Source: Streptomyces venezuelae (lineage in GTDB: Bacteria; Actinomycetota; Actinomycetes; Streptomycetales; Streptomycetaceae). From it: a stretch of DNA of 64,000 bases. The stretch lies in NCBI RefSeq assembly GCF_008642295.1, contig NZ_CP029190.1, positions 4,261,501 through 4,325,500 on the forward strand. Direction: 5' to 3'. The position numbers were made by a program, and so were the translations under genes. Positions 1-9,560 of this stretch are shown here, piece by piece; positions within the stretch are counted from its first letter, which is position 1, and each line of letters opens with the position of its first letter. The notes beneath the pieces are model-generated. The model did not search any database. It saw only the letters and a list, made by a program, of their open reading frames with translations, and was not told where the DNA came from.

Positions 1-1
1 C

Positions 2-82
2 CGGCAGACGGCCGTCTCCAAGGGCGAGAAGCCGTCGGAGCCCGAGAAGGCGGAGAACGCGTCCGAGGAGGTGGACGCATGA
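2..82 (+). CDS. nuoI: NADH-quinone oxidoreductase subunit I, C-terminal end only (partial)
   Basis: Only the last 26 codons are inside the window, in a frame closed by TGA at 80-82. They are rich in Lys, Glu, Pro and Ala (ending EEVDA) and carry no cysteine, so the iron-sulfur part lies upstream, outside the window. The identity is inferred from position: the stop overlaps the start of nuoJ (ATGA at 79-82), the usual nuoI-nuoJ junction, and charged low-complexity tails are common on actinobacterial NuoI. Confidence 0.75.
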   Translation, partial: RQTAVSKGEKPSEPEKAENASEEVDA

Positions 83-897
83 GCGCCGTCATCGCCGCCG
101 CCACCACCTCCACCGGCGAGGCCGTCCAGTTCTGGCTGCTCGGCACGATCGCCGTGGTCGGCGCGCTGTGCACCGTCCTGATGAAGAAGGCCGTGCACAG
201 CGCGCTGTGCCTGGCCGGGACGATGATCATCCTGGCGGTCTTCTACCTCGCCAACGGGGCGTACTTCCTCGGCATCGTCCAGGTCGTCGTCTACACCGGC
301 GCGATCATGATGCTGTTCCTGTTCGTGGTCATGCTCGTGGGCGTCACCGCGGCGGATTCGCTGAAGGAGACCCTCAAGGGGCAGCGCTGGCTGGCCCTGC
401 TCTGCGGGCTCGGCTTCGGCACCCTGCTGTTCGCCGGCATCGGGCAGGCCGGGCTGACGCAGTTCAACGGGCTGGGCCGGATCAACTCCGGCGGCCACGT
501 CGAGGGCCTGGCCGAGCTGATCTTCACCAAGTACGTGTTCGCCTTCGAGCTCACCGGCGCCCTGCTGATCACCGCGGCCGTCGGCGCGATGGTGCTCACC
601 CACCGCGAGCGCACCGAGCGGGCCGCCACCCAGCGCGAGCTGGCCGAGCGGCGGGTCCGCGAGGGAGTCCAGCTCCCGCCGCTGCCGGCGCCGGGTGTGT
701 ATGCGCGGCACAACGCGGTGGACGTCCCCGGCCTGCTGCCGGACGGCACCCCGTCCGAGCTGACGGTCAACAAGACCCTGCGCGACCGCGGTCAGATCCG
801 CGATGTGTCCGGTCAGTCCCTGGAGGACCTGAAGGCGCTGGAACAGCGCTCGGCGGAGCGCCTCGGACGGGACGAGCGCGAGGAGGCTGCCAAGTGA
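79..897 (+). CDS. nuoJ: NADH-quinone oxidoreductase subunit J, cluster 1
   Basis: Membrane subunit of complex I (NADH:menaquinone oxidoreductase) in the cytoplasmic membrane. The 272-residue protein starts at an ATG overlapping the preceding stop and has five hydrophobic segments, near residues 18-35, 38-60, 66-88, 103-125 and 150-172. The family pattern is visible in [13 protein letters not shown] and [17 protein letters not shown] stretches. After about residue 175 comes a hydrophilic, Arg/Glu-rich tail of roughly 95 residues, longer than in most bacteria and facing an aqueous side. Its GTGA overlap with nuoK indicates translational coupling. The second copy at 30150 is only 195 residues and lacks this long tail. 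Confidence 0.95.
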   Translation: MSAVIAAATTSTGEAVQFWLLGTIAVVGALCTVLMKKAVHSALCLAGTMIILAVFYLANGAYFLGIVQVVVYTGAIMMLFLFVVMLVGVTAADSLKETLKGQRWLALLCGLGFGTLLFAGIGQAGLTQFNGLGRINSGGHVEGLAELIFTKYVFAFELTGALLITAAVGAMVLTHRERTERAATQRELAERRVREGVQLPPLPAPGVYARHNAVDVPGLLPDGTPSELTVNKTLRDRGQIRDVSGQSLEDLKALEQRSAERLGRDEREEAAK

Positions 898-1193
898 ATC
901 CGGTCAACTACCTCTACCTGTCGGCGCTGCTGTTCACCATCGGCGCGGCCGGGGTGCTGATCCGGCGGAACGCGATCGTGCTGTTCATGTGCATCGAGCT
1001 GATGCTGAACGCCTGCAACCTCGCCCTGGTCACGTTCTCGCGCATGCACGGCAATCTCGACGGCCAGATCATCGCGTTCTTCACGATGGTCGTCGCCGCC
1101 GCGGAGGTCGTGGTCGGCCTGGCGATCATCGTGTCGCTGTTCCGTACCCGCCACTCGGCCTCGGTCGACGACGCCAGCCTGATGAAGCTGTAA
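894..1193 (+). CDS. nuoK: NADH-quinone oxidoreductase subunit K, cluster 1
   Basis: Small three-helix membrane subunit (99 residues, the normal length) of the proton-pumping arm of complex I. GTG start at 894 overlaps the nuoJ stop. The diagnostic segment [20 protein letters not shown] contains the membrane glutamate of helix 2. A second membrane acidic residue lies in the [13 protein letters not shown] helix. A longer reading frame opens upstream at 168, but it runs antiphase through nuoJ and has no family similarity, so GTG 894 is preferred. Confidence 0.95.
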   Translation: MNPVNYLYLSALLFTIGAAGVLIRRNAIVLFMCIELMLNACNLALVTFSRMHGNLDGQIIAFFTMVVAAAEVVVGLAIIVSLFRTRHSASVDDASLMKL

Positions 1194-1204
1194 GGGGCGT
1201 ACAC

Positions 1205-3100
1205 GTGGAGAACCTGATTGCGCTGCTGATCGCGGCGCCCCTGCTCGGAGCGGCGGTGCTGCTGTGCGGCGGCCGGCGCCTCGACAAGGCCGGCCACTGG
1301 ATCGGCACCCTGCTCGCCGCCGTCTCCTTCGGGATCGGCGTGGTCCTGTTCGCCGACATGCTGGGGCAGAGCGCCGACGACCGCACCATGACCCAGCAGC
1401 TGTACAGCTGGATCCCGGTCGAGGGTTTCCAGGCGGACGTCGCCTTCCAGCTCGACCAGCTGTCGATGACCTTCGTCCTGCTGATCTCCGGCGTGGGCAC
1501 GCTCATCCACGTGTACTCGATCGGGTACATGGAGCACGACGAGCGCCGGCGCCGCTTCTTCGGCTATCTCAACCTGTTCCTCGCGGCGATGCTGCTGCTC
1601 GTCCTCGCCGACAACTACCTGCTGCTGTACGTCGGCTGGGAGGGCGTGGGCCTCGCCTCGTACCTGCTCATCGGCTTCTGGCAGCACAAGCCCAGCGCGG
1701 CCACCGCCGCGAAGAAGGCCTTCCTGGTCAACCGGGTCGGCGACATGGGCCTGTCGATCGCCATCATGCTGATGTTCACCACCTTCGGGACCTTCGCCTT
1801 CGGCCCGGTGCTGGCTTCCGCGGACAAGGCCTCCGAGGCCGTCCTGACCGGCATCGGACTGATGCTGCTGCTGGCCGCCTGCGGCAAGTCCGCCCAGGTA
1901 CCGCTGCAGTCCTGGCTCGGTGACGCGATGGAGGGCCCGACCCCGGTCTCGGCCCTGATCCACGCGGCCACCATGGTGACCGCAGGCGTGTACCTGATCA
2001 CCCGGTCCGGGGCGATCTTCAACGCGGCCCCGGACGCCCAGCTCGCGGTGGTCGTGGTCGGCGCGGTCACGCTCCTCTTCGGTGCGATCATCGGTTGCGC
2101 CAAGGACGACATCAAGAAGGCCCTCGCCGGGTCGACGATGTCGCAGATCGGCTACATGATCCTGGCCGCCGGCCTCGGCCCCATCGGCTACGCCTTCGCC
2201 ATCATGCACCTGGTGACCCACGGCTTCTTCAAGGCCGGGCTCTTCCTCGGTGCCGGCTCGGTCATGCACGGCATGAACGACGAGGTCGACATGCGCCGGT
2301 ACGGCGGCCTGCGGAAGTACATGCCGGTCACCTTCGTGACCTTCGGCCTGGGGTACCTGGCCATCATCGGCTTCCCCGGCCTGTCCGGCTTCTGGTCCAA
2401 GGACAAGATCATCGAGGCGGCCTTCGCCAAGGGCGGCACCGAGGGCTGGATCCTCGGCGCGGTCACCCTGCTCGGCGCGGCCATCACGGCGTACTACATG
2501 ACCCGGGTCATGCTGCTCACCTTCTTCGGTGAGAAGCGCTGGCAGCCGGACGGGCAGGGGGAGCTTCCCCACCCGCACGAGTCGCCCAAGTCGATGACCC
2601 TCCCGATGGTCGTGCTCGCCTTCGGATCGGTGTTCGCGGGAGCGCTGTTCAGCTTCAACGACTCCTTCGTGAAGTGGCTGGAGCCGGTCACCTCCTTCGA
2701 GCACGGGCACCCGCCGCTGAGCGCCGGGGCGATCACCGCCTCGACCGTGGTGGTCCTGCTCATCGGTGTCGGCATCGCGTACGCCCAGTACGGCCGCAAG
2801 CCCGTCCCGGTCGTCGCCCCCCGCGGCTCGCTCCTCACCCGGGCGGCCCGCCGGGACCTCCTCCAGGACGACTTCAACCATGTCGTTCTGGTGCGCGGCG
2901 GTGAGCACCTGACCCGCTCGCTCGTGTACGTCGACCACTCGTTGGTCGACGGAGTGGTCAACGGCACGGCCGCCTCCATCGGCGGACTGTCGGGCCGGCT
3001 GCGCAAGCTGCAGAACGGCTACGCCCGCAGTTACGCGGTGTCGATGTTCGGGGGCACGGCGGTCCTGATCGCCGCGACCCTGCTGATGAGGGCGGTGTGA
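1205..3100 (+). CDS. nuoL: NADH-quinone oxidoreductase subunit L, cluster 1
   Basis: Large antiporter-like membrane subunit, 631 residues, at the distal end of complex I; it conducts protons and carries the long lateral helix. The GTG start at 1205 is preceded by AAGGGG at 1192-1197. Recognisable family segments are [22 protein letters not shown], the LVNRVGDMG stretch with conserved Lys nearby, [23 protein letters not shown] and [11 protein letters not shown]. The hydrophobic amphipathic C-terminal region ends in a final transmembrane helix. nuoM begins one base after its stop. A frame extending upstream to 989 overlaps nuoK and is rejected. Confidence 0.95.
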   Translation: MENLIALLIAAPLLGAAVLLCGGRRLDKAGHWIGTLLAAVSFGIGVVLFADMLGQSADDRTMTQQLYSWIPVEGFQADVAFQLDQLSMTFVLLISGVGTLIHVYSIGYMEHDERRRRFFGYLNLFLAAMLLLVLADNYLLLYVGWEGVGLASYLLIGFWQHKPSAATAAKKAFLVNRVGDMGLSIAIMLMFTTFGTFAFGPVLASADKASEAVLTGIGLMLLLAACGKSAQVPLQSWLGDAMEGPTPVSALIHAATMVTAGVYLITRSGAIFNAAPDAQLAVVVVGAVTLLFGAIIGCAKDDIKKALAGSTMSQIGYMILAAGLGPIGYAFAIMHLVTHGFFKAGLFLGAGSVMHGMNDEVDMRRYGGLRKYMPVTFVTFGLGYLAIIGFPGLSGFWSKDKIIEAAFAKGGTEGWILGAVTLLGAAITAYYMTRVMLLTFFGEKRWQPDGQGELPHPHESPKSMTLPMVVLAFGSVFAGALFSFNDSFVKWLEPVTSFEHGHPPLSAGAITASTVVVLLIGVGIAYAQYGRKPVPVVAPRGSLLTRAARRDLLQDDFNHVVLVRGGEHLTRSLVYVDHSLVDGVVNGTAASIGGLSGRLRKLQNGYARSYAVSMFGGTAVLIAATLLMRAV

Positions 3101-3101
3101 C

Positions 3102-4682
3102 ATGAACTTCCCGCTTCTGACGGTGACGGCCGCGGTCCCGGCGGCCGGCGCGATCCTCACGGCGGCCGTACCGGCCGCCCGCCGGACCGCGGCCAAATGG
3201 CTCGCACTGCTCGTCTCCCTGGCGACGCTGGCGCTGGCGGCGCTCGTCGCGATCCGCTTCGAGCCCGGTGGCGCCCGCTACCAGCTCACCGAATCCCACG
3301 CCTGGATCCCCGACTTCGGGGTCCGCTACGAACTGGGCGTGGACGGCATCGGCGTAGCGCTGATCGCGCTCACCGCCCTGCTGATCCCGTTCATCATCGC
3401 GGCCGGCTGGCACGACGCCGATCCGCTGGAGACGAAGAGCTCACGCTGGCGGCCGACGCAGGGCTTCTTCGCCCTGATCCTGATGGTCGAGGCGATGGTG
3501 ATCATCTCCTTCGCCGCCACCGACGTCTTTGTCTTCTACATCTTCTTCGAAGCCATGCTCATCCCGATGTACTTCCTCATCGGAGGCTTCGGGGACCGGG
3601 CCCACGCCGGGACCGACGAGAACGCAGCCGCCCAGCGCTCCTACGCCGCGGTCAAGTTCCTGCTCTACAACCTGGCCGGCGGCCTGATCATGCTGGCCGC
3701 GGTCATCGGGCTGTATGTGGTCGCCGGGACCTTCTCCCTCCAGGAGATCGCCGACCTGCGCGCCGCGGGCAAGCTGGAGATGGCGACCAACACCGAGCGG
3801 CTGCTCTTCCTCGGGTTCTTCTTCGCCTTCGCGGTGAAGGCCCCGCTGTGGCCGCTGCACACCTGGCTGCCCAACGCCATGGGGGAGTCCACCGCCCCGG
3901 TCGCCGTCCTGATCACCGCGGTGGTCGACAAGGTCGGCACCTTCGCGATGCTCCGCTTCTGCCTCGGCCTGTTCCCCGAGGCCAGCAAGTGGGCCACCCC
4001 GGTGGTCCTGGTCCTGGCCCTGATCAGCATCGTGTACGGCGCGCTGCTGGCGGTCGGCCAGCGGGACATCAAGCGCCTGGTCGCCTACGCCTCGATCTCG
4101 CACTTCGGCTTCATCATCCTGGGCATCTTCGCGATGACCTCCCAGGGCCAGTCCGGTGCCACCCTCTACATGGTCAACCACGGCCTGTCGACGGCGGCGC
4201 TGATGCTGGTGGCCGGATTCCTGATCTCCCGGCGCGGCTCCCGGCTCATCGCCGACTACGGCGGTGTGCAGAAGGTCGCCCCGGTCCTCGCCGGCACCTT
4301 CCTGATCGGCGGCCTCGCCACCCTCTCGCTGCCGGGCCTGGCGCCGTTCGTGAGTGAATTCCTGGTGCTGGTGGGCACCTTCGCCCGGTATCCGGTGGTC
4401 GGCATCATCGCCACCTTCGGCATCGTGCTGGCCGCGCTCTACACCCTGGTGCTGTACCAGCGCACCATGACCGGCCCGGTGAAGGAGGAGGTCCGGTCCA
4501 TGCCGGACCTGCGCCTGCGGGAGCTGCTGGTCGTCGCTCCGCTGATCGCCCTGCTGATCTTCCTGGGCGTCTACCCGAAGCCGCTCACCGAGATCGTCAA
4601 CCCGGCGGTGCAGCACACCATGTCCGATGTCAACGAGAAGGACCCCCAGCCGACAGTGCCCACCGTGGAGGCGGCGAAGTGA
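3102..4682 (+). CDS. nuoM: NADH-quinone oxidoreductase subunit M, cluster 1
   Basis: Antiporter-like membrane subunit of complex I, 526 residues with about 14 hydrophobic segments. ATG follows the nuoL stop after one base. The conserved motif around VFYIFFEAMLIPMYFLIGG carries the essential membrane glutamate. KAPLWPLHTWLPNAMGEST carries the conserved lysine, and GQRDIKRLVAYASISHFGF is the broken-helix region. The C-terminal 25 residues are hydrophilic. The stop overlaps the GTG start of nuoN by four bases. Confidence 0.95.
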   Translation: MNFPLLTVTAAVPAAGAILTAAVPAARRTAAKWLALLVSLATLALAALVAIRFEPGGARYQLTESHAWIPDFGVRYELGVDGIGVALIALTALLIPFIIAAGWHDADPLETKSSRWRPTQGFFALILMVEAMVIISFAATDVFVFYIFFEAMLIPMYFLIGGFGDRAHAGTDENAAAQRSYAAVKFLLYNLAGGLIMLAAVIGLYVVAGTFSLQEIADLRAAGKLEMATNTERLLFLGFFFAFAVKAPLWPLHTWLPNAMGESTAPVAVLITAVVDKVGTFAMLRFCLGLFPEASKWATPVVLVLALISIVYGALLAVGQRDIKRLVAYASISHFGFIILGIFAMTSQGQSGATLYMVNHGLSTAALMLVAGFLISRRGSRLIADYGGVQKVAPVLAGTFLIGGLATLSLPGLAPFVSEFLVLVGTFARYPVVGIIATFGIVLAALYTLVLYQRTMTGPVKEEVRSMPDLRLRELLVVAPLIALLIFLGVYPKPLTEIVNPAVQHTMSDVNEKDPQPTVPTVEAAK

Positions 4683-6304
4683 ACGTCCTGAGCGCCGACG
4701 CGATCGAACGGATCCCGGCACCGCACATCGAGTACGCCCAGCTCGCACCCACGCTGATCGTGATCGGTGCGGCCATCCTGGGCGTCCTCGTGGAGGCCTT
4801 CGTACCGCGCAAGTCCCGTTACTACGTCCAGGTGTTCCTGGCCGTCGCGGCCCTCGCCTCCGCCTTCGCGGCCGTGGTGGCCCTGGCCGCCGGCGGGTAT
4901 GGCACCACCAAGGCCCAGATCGCCGCGATGGGCGCCATCGCGGTGGACGGGCCCGCCCTGTTCCTCCAGGGCACCATCCTGCTCGCCTCGGTGGTCGCCC
5001 TCTTCACCTTCGCCGAGCGGCGCCTGGACCCGGCGGCGCACGGCAACCGGGTCGACTCCTTCGCCGCCCAGGCCGCCTCGGTCCCGGGCAGCGAGAGCGA
5101 GAAGGCCGCGGTCAAGGCCGGGTTCACCACCACCGAGGTGTTCCCGCTGGCCCTGTTCGCGATCGCCGGCATGCTGATCTTCCCGGCGGCCAACGACCTG
5201 CTGACCCTGTTCATCGCCCTGGAAGTGTTCTCCCTCCCGCTGTACCTGCTCTGCGCCGTCGCCCGCCGCCAGCGGCTGATGTCGCAGGAGGCCGCGGTCA
5301 AGTACTTCCTGCTGGGCGCCTTCTCCTCCGCCTTCCTGCTGTTCGGCATCGCCCTGATGTACGGCTATGCGGGCTCCGTCTCGTACGCCGCCATCGCCGA
5401 TGTCGTGGACGGCACGGTCACCACCCTGGACCCGGCACTGGCCTCCACCATGGGCAATGACGTGCTGCTGCTGATCGGCGGCGCGCTCATCCTGATGGGC
5501 CTGCTGTTCAAGGTCGGCGCAGTGCCGTTCCACATGTGGACCCCGGACGTCTACCAGGGCGCGCCCACCCCGGTGACCGGCTTCATGGCGGCGGCGACCA
5601 AGGTGGCCGCCTTCGGCGCCCTGCTCCGGCTGCTGTACGTGGTCCTGCCCGGCCTGCGCTGGGACTGGCGGCCGGTGATGTGGGGCGTGGCGATCGTGAC
5701 GATGCTGGCGGGTGCGGTCATCGCCGTCACCCAGACCGACGTCAAGCGGCTGCTGGCCTACTCCTCGATCGCGCACGCCGGCTTCATCCTGGCCGGTGTG
5801 ATCGCCACCTCGGAGGAGGGGATCTCCTCGGTCCTCTTCTACCTGGCCGCGTACTCCTTCGTGACGATCGGTGCGTTCGCCGTGGTCACCCTGGTGCGCG
5901 ACGCGGGCGGCGAGGCCACCCACCTGTCCAAGTGGGCCGGTCTGGGCCGTCGTTCCCCGCTGACCGCGGCGGTGTTCGCGGTGTTCCTGCTGGCCTTTGC
6001 CGGTATCCCGCTGACCAGCGGGTTCTCCGGGAAGTTCGCGGTGTTCAGCGCGGCGGCGGAGGGCGGCGCGGGTGCGCTGGTCGTGGTCGGCGTGGTCTCG
6101 TCCGCGATCGCCGCGTTCTTCTACATCCGGGTGATCGTGCTGATGTTCTTCAGCGAGCCGAAGGCCGACGGCCCGACGGTGGCGGTGCCCTCGCCACTGA
6201 CGATGTCCACCATCGCGGTGGGTGTGGCGGTGACGGTGGTGCTGGGCGTGGCCCCGCAGTACTTCCTGGACCTGGCGGGCCAGGCGAGCGTCTTCGTCCG
6301 CTGA
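4679..6304 (+). CDS. nuoN: NADH-quinone oxidoreductase subunit N, cluster 1
   Basis: Third antiporter-like subunit, 541 residues, GTG start overlapping nuoM. Conserved features include LFIALEVFSLPLYLLCAVAR, the KVGAVPFHMWTPDVYQGAPT motif with its lysine, and TDVKRLLAYSSIAHAGFIL. Relative to the E. coli protein there is an insertion near residues 110-155, where the segment between the third and fourth hydrophobic stretches is charged. Last gene of the operon; a strong hairpin begins 20 bp downstream. Confidence 0.95.
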   Translation: MNVLSADAIERIPAPHIEYAQLAPTLIVIGAAILGVLVEAFVPRKSRYYVQVFLAVAALASAFAAVVALAAGGYGTTKAQIAAMGAIAVDGPALFLQGTILLASVVALFTFAERRLDPAAHGNRVDSFAAQAASVPGSESEKAAVKAGFTTTEVFPLALFAIAGMLIFPAANDLLTLFIALEVFSLPLYLLCAVARRQRLMSQEAAVKYFLLGAFSSAFLLFGIALMYGYAGSVSYAAIADVVDGTVTTLDPALASTMGNDVLLLIGGALILMGLLFKVGAVPFHMWTPDVYQGAPTPVTGFMAAATKVAAFGALLRLLYVVLPGLRWDWRPVMWGVAIVTMLAGAVIAVTQTDVKRLLAYSSIAHAGFILAGVIATSEEGISSVLFYLAAYSFVTIGAFAVVTLVRDAGGEATHLSKWAGLGRRSPLTAAVFAVFLLAFAGIPLTSGFSGKFAVFSAAAEGGAGALVVVGVVSSAIAAFFYIRVIVLMFFSEPKADGPTVAVPSPLTMSTIAVGVAVTVVLGVAPQYFLDLAGQASVFVR

Positions 6305-6324
6305 CCGCCCGGCCCGGACCCGCG

Positions 6325-6363
6325 ACAGGGCCCCGACTCCCTCGGGGGGAGCCGGGGCCCTGT
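6325..6363. terminator. Bidirectional hairpin terminator after nuoN
   Basis: A perfect 11-bp stem (6325-6335 with 6353-6363) encloses a second 5-bp stem (6337-6341 with 6347-6351), giving one long nearly continuous hairpin. It lies between convergent genes, nuoN and the minus-strand gene ending at 6391. No T-run follows, as is normal in Streptomyces. Confidence 0.75.
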
Positions 6364-6390
6364 GGTGTGTCCGGGGACCGAAGGGCGCTC

Positions 6391-6990
6391 TTACGGGTGA
6401 TGGCCGTGGGCGCTCTTGGTGCTCTTGGAGCTCTTGGGGCAGGTCAGAGCCGTGTTCCAGTTGTGGAAGCGGCCCGCCGGGTTCTTCGTGTACGCCCACA
6501 TGTGCAGGTCGTAGTGCTTGGGCATGCCCTTCCAGTGGCCGGGCATCGGGCCGTCGAACGGCAGGCCGAACATGGTGGGCCGGTCGTCGGCGGTCTTCAG
6601 GTCCTGGTCCCGGTCGGTGACCATCCACTCCACCGCATGGAGCTTGCGGCGGCCGTGCTTGTCGGTTTCCGCGCTGTAGACGAGCGCCGTGGGCCTGCTC
6701 GGGTCGGTCGAGCCCCAGTGGGCGTCCTTGACGTAGTGGAAGCCCATGGAGCCGGCCCCGAACGGGTTGTTCATGCACTCGCCGTGTTTCACATAGCCGT
6801 CCTTGATCGCCTGCCGCTCGTCCACGTACTTGGCGGTCACCGCGATGGCGATGGCCATGTCGCGCATCGCGCGGTGGTTGCGGGGGTCGGGGGCCGGGCC
6901 CTCCACCGCGTGGGAGGCCGGTACGACGGTCAGGGCGAGGGACGCGGCAGCCGCGCAGGTGAGGGCGGTCTTCAGGTGACGGGCGGTCAT
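6391..6990 (-). CDS. Secreted protein of unknown function
   Basis: 199 residues. A Sec-type signal peptide is visible: basic start MTARHLK, hydrophobic core ALTCAAAASLALTVV, cleavage probably after SHA near residue 28. The mature part contains GYVKHGECMNNP, GSMGFHYV, PTALVYSAET and MPKHYDLHMWAYTKNPAG, a set I recognise as recurring in uncharacterised exported actinobacterial proteins with no assigned function. Two cysteines (in GECMN and ALTCPKS) could form an extracytoplasmic disulfide. The C-terminus is Lys/Ser/His-rich. It stands alone, convergent with nuoN; no substrate can be inferred. Confidence 0.75.
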   Translation of the reverse strand: MTARHLKTALTCAAAASLALTVVPASHAVEGPAPDPRNHRAMRDMAIAIAVTAKYVDERQAIKDGYVKHGECMNNPFGAGSMGFHYVKDAHWGSTDPSRPTALVYSAETDKHGRRKLHAVEWMVTDRDQDLKTADDRPTMFGLPFDGPMPGHWKGMPKHYDLHMWAYTKNPAGRFHNWNTALTCPKSSKSTKSAHGHHP

Positions 6991-7176
6991 GGGGACTCCT
7001 CGCGGTGGGGGTACGGAGCTACGGGCCTGCCCGGTCCCGTCCGTCCACCCTGGCGGCCCGCCCGGCGCGCCGCACGCGGGCTGCGCCCAATGGGGGTGCG
7101 CCCCCGTGCGCCGCGCCGGTGGCGTACGCCCGGACGTCCCCGTCCGGGCGCAGCCACGCCACCCTGGGCCCGCCTC

Positions 7177-8403
7177 CTAGCGGGCGCCCACGATCCGGCC
7201 GGTGACCTCGCCGAGGCCCACCCGGACGCCGTCCGGGCCGGGCGCCCAGGCGGTCATGGTGACGGTGTCGCCGTCCTCCAGGAAGGTGCGCTTGCCGTCG
7301 GCCAGTTCGATGGCGTCGTGGCCGTTCCAGGTCAGCTCCAGCAGGGAGCCCCGCTGGTCCACCTCGGGGCCGCTGACCGTGCCGGAGCCGTAGACGTCGC
7401 CGGTGCGCAGCGAGGCGCCGTTGACCGTCATATGGGCGAGCTGCTGGGCGGCCGTCCAGTACATGCTCGCGAACGGCGGCCGGGCCACCTCCTGCCCGTT
7501 GACCGACACGGTGATGTGCAGGTCGAAGCCGCCGTCCTCGTCCGCCGTGGAGTCGTCGAGGTAGGGGAGCAGGGGGAAGTCGCGGGCGGGCGGTGCGACC
7601 CGGGCGGAGTCCAGGGCCTCCAGCGGGGTCACCCAGGCCGATACCGAGGTGGCGAAGGACTTGCCGAGGAAGGGGCCGAGCGGCACGTACTCCCAGGCCT
7701 GGATGTCCCGCGCGGACCAGTCGTTGAGCAGGAACAGCCCGAAGACGTGCTCGCGGAAGTCGCCGAGGGCGACCTGCTCGCCCATCGCGGACGGGGTGCC
7801 GACGACGAAGCCGACCTCGGCCTCGATGTCGAGCTTGGTGCTGGGCCCGAAGACGGGCGCCGCATCGGCGGGGGTCTTGCGCTGCCCGGAGGGCCGGACG
7901 ACATCGGTGCCCGAGACCACGATGGTGCCGGAGCGGCCGTGGTAGCCGATGGGCAGGTGCTTCCAGTTGGGGGTGAGCGCGTCGCCGTCCGGGCGGAACA
8001 TCCGGCCCACGTTGGTGGCGTGGTGCTCGCTGGCGTAGAAGTCGACGTAGTCGGCGACCTCGTACGGCAGGTGCAGGGTGAGTCCGTCGAGGGCGATGAG
8101 GTGCGGTTCGACGGTCGGCCGGTGCCCGGGGTCGGTCACCCAGGCGGTCAGGGCGCGGCGTACGTCGTGCCAGACGGTGCGGCCGGCGGCGAGCAGCGGG
8201 TTGAGGGAGGACTGCCCGAGCAGTCCGGCGTACGGGGAGCCGAGCGCGAGGGCGGCTGCGCCCGCGTCGAGGACATGGCCGCCGAGCCGCACGCCGATGC
8301 GCCGCCGGGCCGGCTCCTCGGCGGTGCTGAACACCCCGTACGGGAGGTTGTGCGGTCCGAACGGATCGCCCTCGGGGACGTCGAGGGGGCTCTGCTGGGG
8401 CAT
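7177..8403 (-). CDS. fahA: Fumarylacetoacetase (fumarylacetoacetate hydrolase)
   Basis: Cytosolic hydrolase cleaving 4-fumarylacetoacetate to fumarate and acetoacetate, the last step of tyrosine/homogentisate degradation. 408 residues from ATG at 8403. Family motifs in order: YVDFYASEHHATNVGRMFR and LPIGYHGRSGTIV (substrate/metal region, including the active-site His in SEHHA), LDIEAEVGFVVG and NDWSARDIQAWEYVPLGPFL (metal-binding acidic residues), GKSFATSVSAWV (conserved Lys and Thr). The frame stays open far upstream, but that part overlaps the divergent HAD gene. No other tyrosine-degradation genes lie in the window, so it is encoded as a solitary gene. A direct repeat of TGACAC lies upstream. 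Confidence 0.92.
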   Translation of the reverse strand: MPQQSPLDVPEGDPFGPHNLPYGVFSTAEEPARRRIGVRLGGHVLDAGAAALALGSPYAGLLGQSSLNPLLAAGRTVWHDVRRALTAWVTDPGHRPTVEPHLIALDGLTLHLPYEVADYVDFYASEHHATNVGRMFRPDGDALTPNWKHLPIGYHGRSGTIVVSGTDVVRPSGQRKTPADAAPVFGPSTKLDIEAEVGFVVGTPSAMGEQVALGDFREHVFGLFLLNDWSARDIQAWEYVPLGPFLGKSFATSVSAWVTPLEALDSARVAPPARDFPLLPYLDDSTADEDGGFDLHITVSVNGQEVARPPFASMYWTAAQQLAHMTVNGASLRTGDVYGSGTVSGPEVDQRGSLLELTWNGHDAIELADGKRTFLEDGDTVTMTAWAPGPDGVRVGLGEVTGRIVGAR

Positions 8404-8445
8404 GGGGTGCTGCCTCGCTTTCCACGCGGCCGGGGGTGTCCCGGG

Positions 8446-8466
8446 TGACACAGTGCGGGTTGACAC
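8446..8466. promoter_or_regulatory. Direct TGACAC repeats in the fahA/HAD divergent region
   Basis: TGACAC occurs at 8446-8451 and again at 8461-8466, spaced 15 bp start to start, 43-63 bp upstream of fahA. The second copy is part of TTGACA (8460-8465), a good -35 box for the plus strand, but I see no clean -10 at the right distance. Regulator binding is inference only. Confidence 0.3.
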
Positions 8467-8550
8467 GTTACGTGGCTCCTTTAGCGGACGGGAGGCCGGA
8501 TTGGGGCGCGATTTGTAGGACTTGTCCGGGCCGGTCCTATCCTTGGCGCC

Positions 8551-9399
8551 GTGACTCGCGCCCTCCCCCGCTCCCTCGCGCCCTCCCCTTCCCCCTCCTC
8601 GTCCCTGCCCTACGCCCTGATCGCCACCGACCTGGACGGGACCCTGCTGCGCGCCGGTGACACCGTCTCGCCCCGCTCGTACGCCGCGCTCGCGCGGGCG
8701 CGCGCGGCGGGCGCCCGGCACATCGTGGTGACCGGCCGCCCCGTCCCCCAGGTACGCCATGTCCTGGACGGCCTCGGATACACGGGGCTCGCGGTGTGCG
8801 GGCAGGGCGCGCAGGTGTACGACGCGGCGGGCGGGCGGCTGCTGCACTCCGTGCGGATGGACCGGGAGCTGGCGGAGGTCGCGCTCGGGAAGATCGAGGC
8901 GGAGATCGGGGAGGTCTACGCAGCGGTCAACGGGGAGGCCCTGGACACGGCGATGCTGATAGGGCCGGGCTACCGGATGCCGCACCCGCACCTGGCGACG
9001 GTCCGGGTCGACCGCCGGGCCGAGCTCTGGTCGGCCCCGATCAACAAGGTGCTGCTCCAGCATCCGGAGCTGGACGACGACGAACTGACCCGGATCGCGC
9101 GGGGGGTGGTCGGACACCTGGTCAATGTGACGATGGCGGGGGAGCACACGGTGGAGCTCCAGCCGCCGGGCGTCTCGAAGGCGAGCGGGCTGGCGCTCGC
9201 GGCGGCCGAACTGGGCCTGAGCGGGGCCGCGACGATCGCGTTCGGCGACATGCCGAACGACGTCCCGATGTTCGCGTGGGCGGCGCATGGCGTGGCGATG
9301 GCGAATGCGCACGCGGAGCTGGTCGCGGTGGCCGACGAGGTCACCCTGTCCTGCGAGGACGACGGCATCGCGGTGGTCCTGGAGCGCCTCTACCCCTGA
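8551..9399 (+). CDS. HAD-superfamily Cof-type phosphatase
   Basis: 282 residues. Cytosolic haloacid-dehalogenase fold hydrolase of the Cof/IIB subfamily, which dephosphorylates sugar phosphates or similar small molecules. Motif I ATDLDGTLL with both aspartates (about D27 and D29) and motif IV FGDMPNDVPMF are intact; VVTGRP is motif II. The cap domain sits between motifs II and III. The N-terminal 20 residues are Pro/Ser-rich and not part of the fold. The GTG start lies 7 bp after a TATCCT box (8538-8543), so the transcript may be leaderless. Natural substrate cannot be told. Confidence 0.85.
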   Translation: MTRALPRSLAPSPSPSSSLPYALIATDLDGTLLRAGDTVSPRSYAALARARAAGARHIVVTGRPVPQVRHVLDGLGYTGLAVCGQGAQVYDAAGGRLLHSVRMDRELAEVALGKIEAEIGEVYAAVNGEALDTAMLIGPGYRMPHPHLATVRVDRRAELWSAPINKVLLQHPELDDDELTRIARGVVGHLVNVTMAGEHTVELQPPGVSKASGLALAAAELGLSGAATIAFGDMPNDVPMFAWAAHGVAMANAHAELVAVADEVTLSCEDDGIAVVLERLYP

Positions 9400-9417
9400 C
9401 GGGGCTCAGCCCCGTCA
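9397..9417 (+). terminator. Hairpin overlapping the HAD gene stop
   Basis: A perfect 9-bp stem, TGACGGGGC (9397-9405) with GCCCCGTCA (9409-9417), has a 3-base loop and starts on the TGA stop codon itself. It is a likely terminator, or mRNA 3'-end stabiliser. Confidence 0.6.
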
Positions 9418-9530
9418 GGGGCGCGGGGAACTGCGCGCCCGGCCACACTCGGCCCGCAGCCCCGAAACAGGGCCCGCCCCGACAGGGGCGCGGGGAACTG
9501 CGCGATCAGCCACAGCCGGCCCGCAGGCCC
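9416..9530. repeat. Two copies of a Streptomyces dispersed intergenic repeat
   Basis: Copy 1 begins at 9416 and copy 2 at 9483 (67 bp apart). Both begin CAGGGGCGCGGGGAACTGCG and continue through a GGCCCGCAG segment; they differ mainly in the middle. I recognise GCGCGGGGAACTGCGCG as a sequence found in very many Streptomyces intergenic regions, usually between convergent genes as here. No protein is encoded; function is not established. Confidence 0.7.
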
Positions 9531-9560
9531 GGAACAAGGGGCCGTCCCGGGGCCGGGGGC

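Noticed and set aside
914..3196. 760-codon minus-strand frame opposite nuoL
   Set aside because: Low-complexity His/Asp/Arg/Gln composition, typical shadow of a high-GC membrane protein gene.
5536..8448. 970-codon plus-strand frame spanning nuoN and fahA
   Set aside because: It crosses a real stop, a terminator and two genes of opposite orientation; no ribosome site or recognisable domain.
9416..9530. Insertion sequence or MITE remnant
   Set aside because: No terminal inverted repeats, target duplication or transposase; best explained as the common genus-wide intergenic repeat.
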